In this document: in pieces, positions 6,095 through 12,513 of the stretch
How positions within the stretch are numbered: the stretch's first letter is position 1
Layout of the letters: the number at the start of each line of letters is the position of its first letter
NCBI GenBank assembly: GCA_964475685.1
Contig: CAYYXP010000233.1
Span: forward strand, 1 to 12,921
Reading direction: 5' to 3'
Length of the DNA: 12,921 bases
Source: CAVVWJ01 sp964475685
Lineage (GTDB): Bacteria > Gemmatimonadota > Gemmatimonadetes > Gemmatimonadales > GWC2-71-9
Notes under the pieces: model-generated
What the model saw: only the letters and a program-made list of their open reading frames with translations
The model's database searches: none
Told to the model about the DNA's origin: nothing
Program-made: the position numbers and the translations under genes

Positions 6095-8301
6095 TGGCGC
6101 GACGGGAGACGCCTCGCTCGCCTGGCAAGTGGGTCCCGCGAACGGTGGCGGACCGGGTGCGGTTCCACGCCCTCCGATGGGCGCCGTTGCTGGCGACGGT
6201 GCTGCTGACGTACACCCTCTTCCCGCCACCGTCGGGGGTGCTGACACGGGTGCCCGCCGCGGGACGGCGGGCGGAACGAACCGTCCTCGCCCCCTTCCCG
6301 TTCGAGGTGCGCAAGACCACCGAGGAGATCGCGCGCGAGGGCGAGTCTCGCGCGCTCACCGCGCAACCCGTCTACCGCTTCAGTCCGACCGCCTACGATT
6401 CCTCCCTCGCCTCGGTGCGCGAATTCTTCGCCGAGCTGGAGCGGGCTGGCGCCCAGGGCCCGGATCTGCTCCGCGCGGTCGCCGCCACCCGGGTCCACCT
6501 CGGCCCCGATGAAACGAGCTACCTCGTCGACTCGCTCCAGCGACGGGAGATGCAGGGGGTGGTCACCCGCTTCCTCGGTCAGGCGCTCTCGGGCGGCGTT
6601 GCCGATGCGGGGGTGGTTCGCAGCGAGGTGAGCCGCACGGTGACGCTCCGCCGCGGGGACGAGGAGCGGATGCTGCCGCGGGATTCGATCCTCACCTTCG
6701 CCGACCTGATGGAGCAGGCCGAGGCCGCGGGCATCGTCCTCCCCGACCCGGTGGGACAGCGAACCCTGCGGCGCCTCGTCGGCGCGTTCTATCATCCCAC
6801 GGTGGTCCCCGATATCCCGCTCACCACGGCACGGCGCGAACAGCTCCGGGCGAGCGTCGATCCGGTCAAGGCGACGGTGCGCACCGGCGAGCAGATCGTC
6901 CGCGCCGGGCAGCCGATCACCGAGTCGGCCCGCGCCAAGCTGGCCACGCTGCATGCCGAGTTGCGGAGGCGCGGCACGGACGACCTCTGGATTCCGGGCG
7001 CATTCGGGGTCCTGCTCTTCGATGCCAGCGTACTTGGGGTCTTCTGGATGCTGGTCATGATCTACCGCCCCGGGACCTACGCCGAGCTCCGCCAGATGGT
7101 GTTCTTCGGGGCGCTCTTCTCCCTCGGACTGCTCATGTCCGCCGGCGTTACCAGTCTGGTGCCGGGGCGTCCGGAGCTGATCCCCATCCCGTTCGTCGCC
7201 ATTCTGGTCACGCTCCTCTATAACGGCCGGGTCGGGGTGTTTTCCGCGCTGACCCTGGCGATACTGCTCGATGGCCAATGGGAGCTCCGCAACACCTTCA
7301 TTCTCTTCTTCGGATTGATGGGTGGCGCGGCCGGCGCCATCGGCATCCGCGTCGTGCGTCGCCGAATGCACCTCTATCTCACAATCGGCGTCGTCGCGGC
7401 GGCGGGCATCCTGGCGTCGATCACCATCGGCCTGATGCAGGGATGGTCCACCGTGGCCATCGTAGCGAGCGGACTCCTCGGCGTCCTGATGGCGCCGGCC
7501 AGCGCGTCGCTGGCGATGATCGCGATGCCTCTCGCCGAGTCCGGCACCAGGATCACGACGGACCTCACCCTTCTCGAGCTCTCCGACCTGGGCCGGCCGC
7601 TGCTCCGCAGGCTGGCCCTCGAGGCGCCCGGCACCTGGGCCCACAGCCTCGCGATGGCCAACCTCTGCGAGTCCGCCTGCAACATCATCGGCGCCAATGG
7701 ACTCCTCGCGCGGGTGGGGTGCTACTATCACGACATCGGCAAGCTGACCACGCCGGGCTATTTCGTGGAGAATCAGGGAGGAGGCCCCAACCCTCACGAC
7801 ACCCTTCCGCCCATCGAATCGGCGGGGATCATCCGGCGGCACGTGCTTGACGGGATTGCGCTGGCCGAAGTTGCCGAGCTTCCGGCGTCGGTGAAAGCCT
7901 TTATCCCGGAACATCATGGAACCCAGGAGATAACCTATTTTCTCATGCGCGCCCGGCTGTCGGAGGACTCCGGCAAGGTGAACGCGAGCGATTTCCAGTA
8001 TCCCGGTCCCCGGCCCCAGTCGGCCGAGACCGCGGTGGCGATGCTCGCCGACTCCGCCGAAGCCGCGGTGCGCGTGCTCGCGGATCCGTCGCCGGACAAG
8101 GTTCGCGACGCCATCGAGCATCTGGTGCAGCAGAAGCTCGCCTCGGGCCAGCTGGAGGACGCCCCCCTGACCCTCGGTGACCTAGAGCGGATCAAGCGCG
8201 AGTTTGCCCGGGTCATGTCGGGAACCTATCACAAGCGCATCGGCTATCCTCGTGCCAGTGGCGGCATCACCCCTGACGTCCAGACGGCCGATCGCCAGTG
8301 A
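6094..8301 (+). CDS. pgpH: 7TM-HD membrane phosphodiesterase, PgpH family (predicted c-di-AMP hydrolase)
   Basis: This 735-residue polytopic membrane protein has the full PgpH order. An N-terminal transmembrane helix (about 29-46) leads to an extracytoplasmic 7TMR-HDED region (about 50-295). A multi-helix membrane block (about 300-510) follows, then a cytoplasmic HD hydrolase domain. Metal and catalytic residues can be matched to Listeria PgpH: H517 (GTWAHSL), H546-D547 (CYYHDIGK), H583 (IIRRHVLDG), H607-H608 (PEHHGT) and D653 (MLADSAEAA). All are present, so an active enzyme cleaving cyclic-di-AMP to pApA is predicted. The usual tyrosine-His pair in G-T-Y-H-H-S is GTWAHS here, with the ligand His kept. 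The start overlaps the phoH stop by one base, and ybeY begins immediately after its stop. The phoH-pgpH-ybeY order is the one known from Firmicutes. No diadenylate cyclase is in the window. Confidence 0.93.
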   Translation: MARRETPRSPGKWVPRTVADRVRFHALRWAPLLATVLLTYTLFPPPSGVLTRVPAAGRRAERTVLAPFPFEVRKTTEEIAREGESRALTAQPVYRFSPTAYDSSLASVREFFAELERAGAQGPDLLRAVAATRVHLGPDETSYLVDSLQRREMQGVVTRFLGQALSGGVADAGVVRSEVSRTVTLRRGDEERMLPRDSILTFADLMEQAEAAGIVLPDPVGQRTLRRLVGAFYHPTVVPDIPLTTARREQLRASVDPVKATVRTGEQIVRAGQPITESARAKLATLHAELRRRGTDDLWIPGAFGVLLFDASVLGVFWMLVMIYRPGTYAELRQMVFFGALFSLGLLMSAGVTSLVPGRPELIPIPFVAILVTLLYNGRVGVFSALTLAILLDGQWELRNTFILFFGLMGGAAGAIGIRVVRRRMHLYLTIGVVAAAGILASITIGLMQGWSTVAIVASGLLGVLMAPASASLAMIAMPLAESGTRITTDLTLLELSDLGRPLLRRLALEAPGTWAHSLAMANLCESACNIIGANGLLARVGCYYHDIGKLTTPGYFVENQGGGPNPHDTLPPIESAGIIRRHVLDGIALAEVAELPASVKAFIPEHHGTQEITYFLMRARLSEDSGKVNASDFQYPGPRPQSAETAVAMLADSAEAAVRVLADPSPDKVRDAIEHLVQQKLASGQLEDAPLTLGDLERIKREFARVMSGTYHKRIGYPRASGGITPDVQTADRQ

Positions 8302-8302
8302 A

Positions 8303-8710
8303 GTGGTGGTCTCGGGCCGCCGGCTGCCTCTCGCCGCCCGCCGGGTACGCCGGGTGGTGGAGGCGGTCCTGCGCGGTGAGCGCCGGGAGGCCGCCATCTC
8401 GGTAACCTTCCTCGGCCGGGAGTCGATGCGACGGCTCAACGCCCGGCACAAGGGGCACGATCGCCCCACGGATGTGATCGCATTTGCGCTCGCGGAGCCG
8501 GTGGGACGGTCGGTCGGAGACGTCTACATCTGCGCCCACGTCGCCGAGCGGGAGGCGCGGGCGCGCGGCATCCCCGTCGAGGAGGAGCTGGTGCGCTTGG
8601 TGGTGCACGGGACCCTCCATGCTCTCGGTCGGAAGCACCCCGAAGGCGCCGCGCGCACCCGGTCGGCGATGTGGCGGAGACAGGAGCGCTACGTGGAGTC
8701 CTTGGCATGA
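8303..8710 (+). CDS. ybeY: YbeY endoribonuclease / 16S rRNA maturation factor
   Basis: YbeY is a zinc-dependent single-strand endoribonuclease involved in 16S rRNA 3'-end maturation and 70S ribosome quality control. The signature H-x3-H-x5-H is present as HGTLHALGRKH (H102, H106, H112), preceded by the conserved NARHKGHDRPTDVIAFAL and GDVYIC segments. From GTG 8303 the product is 135 residues, short of the usual 150-ish because the C-terminal tail is brief. The start is uncertain: the frame is open well upstream inside pgpH with no ATG, and GTGs at 8303, 8306, 8258 and 8252 are possible. I chose 8303 because it lies one base after the pgpH stop and the conserved N-terminal strand begins there; no clear Shine-Dalgarno is visible, consistent with re-initiation. 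It ends in ATGA, overlapping the next gene by 4 bp. The GRKH in place of the common GYDH leaves the ligands intact. Confidence 0.92.
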   Translation: MVVSGRRLPLAARRVRRVVEAVLRGERREAAISVTFLGRESMRRLNARHKGHDRPTDVIAFALAEPVGRSVGDVYICAHVAEREARARGIPVEEELVRLVVHGTLHALGRKHPEGAARTRSAMWRRQERYVESLA

Positions 8711-9903
8711 TGAGGATGCTGCAGCTCTTCATCGCCCCGCTGATGGCGGCGCTGCTCACGCTGTGGGCGGCATGGCTCGCGTTCGCCGCGGAGTCGGACG
8801 CCGACCTGCCGCGCGCGCTCGGCGGTGAGGTCCCCGATGGGGGGTCGGGGGCGAGCCTGTCCCGCCAGCTCCACGTGGCGCACCTCTCGCTGCTCGTCCT
8901 TGCCGGTGCGGCCGCGGGCGGTGCGGTGGTCTGGTGGGCCTGGTCTCCGGCGGAGAGCATCACACGCCTCGTCATGGCGATTGCCCTGGTCTGGGTCGTC
9001 GGCGACCTCCTGCCCCGGCTTCTCGCGGTCGTCGCCCCCGAGCTCACGGCGCCGATGCGGCGCGCCGCGCGGTCCACCCTCGCGCCGTTCCGGCCGGTGC
9101 TTCGGCTGGCGGCCTGGGCGGACGCGCAGGCGCGGAGCGGACCGCGCCGTCGCGCCCCCCACCGGGCCGGCACCGCCGAGCGAGACATGCTCCTCGGCGT
9201 GTTCTCCCTCGCCGACACCACGGTGGAGGAGGTCATGACGCCGCGCATCGACATCGTCGCGGTGGACTCGTCCGCCACCAGGGAGGAAGTGACGGAGACG
9301 CTCCGCAATTCCGAGCATGCGAGGCTCCTCGTCTTCGACGGCCATCCCGACGCGGTGGCCGGCGTGGTCTACGCCAAGGACGTGCTCGCCTCGGGGGTCA
9401 CCGGATCGGAGCCGTGGCAGACCCTGATCAGGCCGTCCGCCTTCGTGCCCGAGGGGAAGAGGCTCGACCGCCAGCTGCGGGACTTCCAGCGCGGTCCCAG
9501 CCACCTGGCCGTCGTGGTGGACGAGTTCGGCGGCACGGCGGGGATCGTGACCCTGGAGGACATTCTCGAGCAGATCGTCGGCGAGATCCAGGACGAGCGG
9601 GACACCGATGAGGTGGCCCCGATTCAGGAGATGGCGGGCGATCAACTGAGGGTGGACGGCGGCGTTGCCCTCTCCGAGCTCGAGGCCACGCTCGGCCACA
9701 GCTTCGATCGTGAAGATGTGAGCACGGTCGGCGGCCTCGTGTTGGCCGAATTCGGGCGGGTGCCGAAGGCCGGCGAGGCGATCGACCTGCAGGGATACCA
9801 GCTTCTGGTGGAGCAGGTGGTTCGCCGGCGGGTCCGGCGGGTGGCCGTGCGGCGCCCCGCCGTCAGGACTCCGCTCGACGGCGTGGAGCGGGCCCTCACG
9901 TGA
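8707..9903 (+). CDS. CorC/YbeX-like CNNM-CBS membrane protein, paralogue 1
   Basis: This 398-residue member of the HlyC/CorC (CNNM) family is associated with Mg2+ and Co2+ efflux and, as E. coli YbeX, with ribosome metabolism. About three transmembrane helices (5-28, 56-77, 86-108) form a reduced DUF21 domain. A CBS pair follows (about 176-297; EEVMTPRIDIVAV and HLAVVVDEFGGTAGIVTLED), then a CorC_HlyC domain (about 312-385; GGLVLAEFGRVPKAGE). The DUF21 hallmark usually written GE-x-x-PK is VVGDLLPRLLA (acid and base both conservatively changed), and a 28-residue linker separates the first two helices. The start is the ATG at 8707, in ATGA overlap with ybeY and 8 nt after GGAG (8695-8698); ATG 8710 and 8716 are alternatives. 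It is followed by a paralogue in GTGA overlap. Its place after ybeY matches ybeX of the E. coli ybeZYX operon. Direction of transport and substrate are not shown. Confidence 0.88.
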   Translation: MMRMLQLFIAPLMAALLTLWAAWLAFAAESDADLPRALGGEVPDGGSGASLSRQLHVAHLSLLVLAGAAAGGAVVWWAWSPAESITRLVMAIALVWVVGDLLPRLLAVVAPELTAPMRRAARSTLAPFRPVLRLAAWADAQARSGPRRRAPHRAGTAERDMLLGVFSLADTTVEEVMTPRIDIVAVDSSATREEVTETLRNSEHARLLVFDGHPDAVAGVVYAKDVLASGVTGSEPWQTLIRPSAFVPEGKRLDRQLRDFQRGPSHLAVVVDEFGGTAGIVTLEDILEQIVGEIQDERDTDEVAPIQEMAGDQLRVDGGVALSELEATLGHSFDREDVSTVGGLVLAEFGRVPKAGEAIDLQGYQLLVEQVVRRRVRRVAVRRPAVRTPLDGVERALT

Positions 9904-11099
9904 TCTGGCTCGTGGCGGTGATCGGCGTCGCCGTGGCGGCCTTCGGTGCGACGGCCGGGGCGGCCCTGGTGACGGTCAGCCGGGTGGAGCTGACCCGCGC
10001 CGTGAGCCGGCGGCTCCGGGGCGGGGCTCCCTCCCTCGCCTGGCTCAACCAGATCGACTTCTACCTCACGGCGGCCTCGGCCACGACCTCCCTCGGCGTG
10101 CTCCTGGTGGGCGCGGTCATTCCGGCCATCCTGGCGAGCGCGGGGGCGGGGACCCCGCGGGTGATCGTCCTCCTCGCTCTCCTCGCCGTTCCCCTCGTGC
10201 TGTTCACAGCGTACCTGGGCCCGCGCTGGCTGACCCACCCACGCGCGGAGTCGGTCGCGGAACGGGTGATCCCCCTGTTGCGGCCGTGGTCGCGGGTGCT
10301 CGGTCTCCTGCTCCCCGCGCGTGTGGCCACCCGGCCCACCGACTTTCGGGCCATCTGGCGTGAGGGCGCCGCCGTCGGCCTCCGGGCCGACGACGAAATG
10401 GCGATGGTAGGCGGGGTGATGGCCTTCAGCGTGAGGCCGGTCCGGGAGGTGATGACCCCGCGGACGGAGATCGTGGCCATTGAGGAGAACGCCCCGCTGG
10501 ACGATATCCGTCTCGTGTTCGCACAGAGCGGCTACAGCCGCCTTCCGGTCTTTCGAGGCACCCTCGACGAGATAGTCGGCATGGTGCACGCCTTCGACCT
10601 CTTCAAGCTGGAGCGCGGCGACCCCCTCCCGGTGCGCTCGGTGGCCGTCACGCCGGGCAGCCGGAGCTGCGGCGATCTCCTTCTGGACATGCAGCGGGAG
10701 CGGCGGCACCTGGCCGTCGTGCTCGACGAGTTCGGCGGCAGCTTGGGCATCGCGACGCTCGAGGACCTGCTGGAGGAGCTTGTCGGCGAGATCTTCGACG
10801 AGCACGATGATGCCGTGCTGACGGCCGCGGGCGGCGGCCCGGCGCTGGTGGAGACCGACGGCAACCTTCCGCGCGAAGCGGTCGAGGAGCGATTCGGGGT
10901 TTCGCTCCCCGGCGGCCGATCGACGACGGTGGCGGGCCTCCTGGTCGAGTGGGCCGGCCGGATCCCCAACGCCGGGGAACGGTTCACCTTGAGCGGACTC
11001 GAGTTCGACGTGCTCCAGGCCTCGCCGACCAGGATCGAGCGGCTGGTCATCAGGCCGGGCTCCGCGCCGGCGGTGCCCCTCCAGCCAGGCACCCCATGA
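9900..11099 (+). CDS. CorC/YbeX-like CNNM-CBS membrane protein, paralogue 2
   Basis: This 399-residue second CNNM/CorC protein has about three or four transmembrane segments (3-25, 55-80, 86-108, possibly 125-140). A CBS pair spans about 184-300 (REVMTPRTEIVAI, SGYSRLPVFRG, HLAVVLDEFGGSLGIATLED). The C-terminal CorC_HlyC domain is about 312-387 (AGLLVEWAGRIPNAGE). Its first helix aligns well with DUF21 (GATAGAALVTVSRVEL), but the usual Glu of the A-E-t-A segment is Gly20. The GE-x-x-PK region reads AYLGPRWL, so both normally conserved acids are missing. It is therefore more complete than paralogue 1 at the N-terminus but acid-poor. The GTG start overlaps the previous stop (GTGA) with GGAG 11 nt upstream, and its stop overlaps mgtE (ATGA). 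CNNM proteins act as dimers, so a heterodimer with paralogue 1 is plausible. An independent transporter is the alternative. Confidence 0.87.
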   Translation: MIWLVAVIGVAVAAFGATAGAALVTVSRVELTRAVSRRLRGGAPSLAWLNQIDFYLTAASATTSLGVLLVGAVIPAILASAGAGTPRVIVLLALLAVPLVLFTAYLGPRWLTHPRAESVAERVIPLLRPWSRVLGLLLPARVATRPTDFRAIWREGAAVGLRADDEMAMVGGVMAFSVRPVREVMTPRTEIVAIEENAPLDDIRLVFAQSGYSRLPVFRGTLDEIVGMVHAFDLFKLERGDPLPVRSVAVTPGSRSCGDLLLDMQRERRHLAVVLDEFGGSLGIATLEDLLEELVGEIFDEHDDAVLTAAGGGPALVETDGNLPREAVEERFGVSLPGGRSTTVAGLLVEWAGRIPNAGERFTLSGLEFDVLQASPTRIERLVIRPGSAPAVPLQPGTP

Positions 11100-12433
11100 C
11101 GATTCCCGACGACAAGGTCGCGCGCATGGTGGATCTCGTCCGAAAGGGCGAGATCACCGTCTTCGTCCGCCGGGCCCACGACTTCGAGGCGGCTGACCTC
11201 GCTGATGTGCTCGCCGCGCTGGAGGAGAAGGAGCGGGTCGCCGTGGTGCAGGCGCTGCCCGCCGAGCTGTCGAGCCACGCGCTCGCCGAAATGCCGGAGG
11301 ACGCCCACGCGGGGGAGACGCTCGCGGCGCTCGATCCGGGCCGCGCGGCGGAGATCGTCGATGAGCTGGAGGACGATGACGCCGCCGACATCCTGGGCGA
11401 TCTCCCCTTCGCCGACCAGGAACGGATCCTCAAGGGGGTCGAGGACCGCGCCGACGTAGACCGGCTGCTCCGCTACGACGACGAGACGGCGGGCGGACTC
11501 ATGACCTCCCACCTGGTGACGGTGCGCGATACCGACACCGTGACCCAGGCGCTCGACGAGATCCGGCGCCAGGCGGAGGACGTCTCCGAGTTCTACCAGG
11601 TCTTCGTGGTGGACCACGACCGCCGGCTCGTCGGGATCCTGCCGCTCAAGGACCTCGTCGTCAGCAAGCCCGACCGCACCATCGGCAGCTTCATGGCCGA
11701 CGCCGACATCACCGTCCCGCCGGGCCTCGACCAGGAGGAAGTGGCGCGGGTGATGGCGAAGTACAGCCTCCCCAGCGTCGCGGTGGTGGACGAAGGCGGC
11801 CGGCTTCTCGGGCGCGTCACCTTCGACGACGTGATCGACGTCGTCGAGGCGGAGACCACGGAAGACCTCCTCAAGTTCGGCGGCGTGTCCGCCGACGAAG
11901 ACCTGGCCGCGGGCTGGAGCGAGGCCGTGCGGAGCCGCCTGCCGTGGCTCTATGTCAATCTCGCCACCGCGTTCCTCGCGGGGGGCGTGGTGTACGTCTT
12001 CCAGGGTGTCGTCCTGCGGACGGTGACGCTCGCGGTCTGGATGCCGGTGATCGCCGGGATGGGTGGCAACGCGGGCACCCAGGCGCTGGCGGTGACCGTG
12101 CGGCGCCTCGCGCTGGGCCAGATCCCCGGGCACCTGTTCGCCAAGGTCGTGTTGAAGGAGGTCCTGGTGGGGGTCGTCAACGGCCTGGCGATCGGCGTCG
12201 TGGTCGGCCTCGTCGCCGCGCTGCTGGGCGAGGGCATCCGGCTGGGAATCGTGGTCTTCCTCGCGATGTCGGGGAATCTCCTCGTGGCGGGGTTCGCCGG
12301 CGCGTTCATCCCGATCGTCCTCGAGCGGCTCGACATCGATCCGGCCATCGCCTCATCGATCTTCGTCACCACTTTCACCGACGTCTGCGGCTTCCTGCTG
12401 CTGCTCGGATTGGCCGGCGCTCTCCTGCTGTAG
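11096..12433 (+). CDS. mgtE: MgtE-type magnesium channel/transporter
   Basis: This 445-residue MgtE channel for Mg2+ uptake is close to the usual 450. Domain order is a cytoplasmic MgtE N domain (about 8-130, rich in acidic E/D-x-x-D pairs), two CBS domains (about 133-195 and 196-258), the plug helix (about 250-275) and five transmembrane helices (about 284-445). Pore-region hallmarks are GMGGNAGTQALAVTVRRLALG (321-341, GGNAGTQ), IDPAIASS and TTFTDVCGFLLLLGLA, with D429 matching the pore aspartate of Thermus MgtE (D432). The acidic N and CBS domains are intact, so gating by intracellular Mg2+ is expected. The start at 11096 overlaps the corC paralogue stop as ATGA; the frame is open upstream but without family similarity. 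It is the last gene of the coupled operon and is followed by a weak hairpin. No Mg2+ riboswitch precedes it, as expected for an internal cistron. Confidence 0.95.
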   Translation: MTIPDDKVARMVDLVRKGEITVFVRRAHDFEAADLADVLAALEEKERVAVVQALPAELSSHALAEMPEDAHAGETLAALDPGRAAEIVDELEDDDAADILGDLPFADQERILKGVEDRADVDRLLRYDDETAGGLMTSHLVTVRDTDTVTQALDEIRRQAEDVSEFYQVFVVDHDRRLVGILPLKDLVVSKPDRTIGSFMADADITVPPGLDQEEVARVMAKYSLPSVAVVDEGGRLLGRVTFDDVIDVVEAETTEDLLKFGGVSADEDLAAGWSEAVRSRLPWLYVNLATAFLAGGVVYVFQGVVLRTVTLAVWMPVIAGMGGNAGTQALAVTVRRLALGQIPGHLFAKVVLKEVLVGVVNGLAIGVVVGLVAALLGEGIRLGIVVFLAMSGNLLVAGFAGAFIPIVLERLDIDPAIASSIFVTTFTDVCGFLLLLGLAGALLL

Positions 12434-12456
12434 CAGGCTCCGTCCGGTTCGCCGCC

Positions 12457-12474
12457 GCCGGCGCGCCTGCCGGC
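12457..12474 (+). terminator. Weak hairpin after mgtE, possible terminator
   Basis: GCCGGC (12457-12462) and GCCGGC (12469-12474) can pair as a 6-bp all-GC stem with a 6-nt loop, 23 nt after the mgtE stop. The following ATCTTCT is only mildly T-rich, so an intrinsic terminator is possible but not convincing. It separates the operon from the SulP gene. Confidence 0.35.
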
Positions 12475-12493
12475 ATCTTCTACCTCCGACTCG

Positions 12494-12502
12494 TGGTACG
12501 CT
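12494..12502 (+). promoter_or_regulatory. Candidate extended -10 box before the SulP gene
   Basis: TGGTACGCT fits an extended -10 (TG-n-TAnnnT). It ends 5 nt before the ATG at 12508, so transcription could begin at or next to that ATG. No good -35 is seen 17 bp upstream. It resembles the TAnnnT boxes near rlmN and ptsN. Spacing-based inference. Confidence 0.3.
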
Positions 12503-12513
12503 CAGGGATGTCC

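Noticed and set aside
6082..8121. 679-codon open frame on the minus strand opposite pgpH
   Set aside because: It is antisense to a gene with complete PgpH domains, is rich in R/H/D/E/G as expected of GC-rich mirror frames, and shows no recognisable family motif.
8689..9699. 336-codon minus-strand open frame opposite corC paralogue 1
   Set aside because: Mirror-frame composition with no domain motif, lying over a clear CBS-domain gene.
9502..10740. 34-nt direct repeat (9502-9535 and 10707-10740) with two mismatches
   Set aside because: Both copies encode the conserved HLAVV-x-DEFGG segment of the CBS region in the two paralogues; shared ancestry with biased codon use explains it, though gene conversion is possible.
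11000..11095. Mg2+ riboswitch (M-box or mgtA-like leader) before mgtE
   Set aside because: The region is entirely coding for the preceding CorC protein and overlaps mgtE by 4 bp, leaving no room for a leader RNA.
10532..12133. 533-codon minus-strand open frame opposite corC paralogue 2 and mgtE
   Set aside because: It spans two well-supported plus-strand genes, has low-complexity composition and no start context; a GC-rich shadow.
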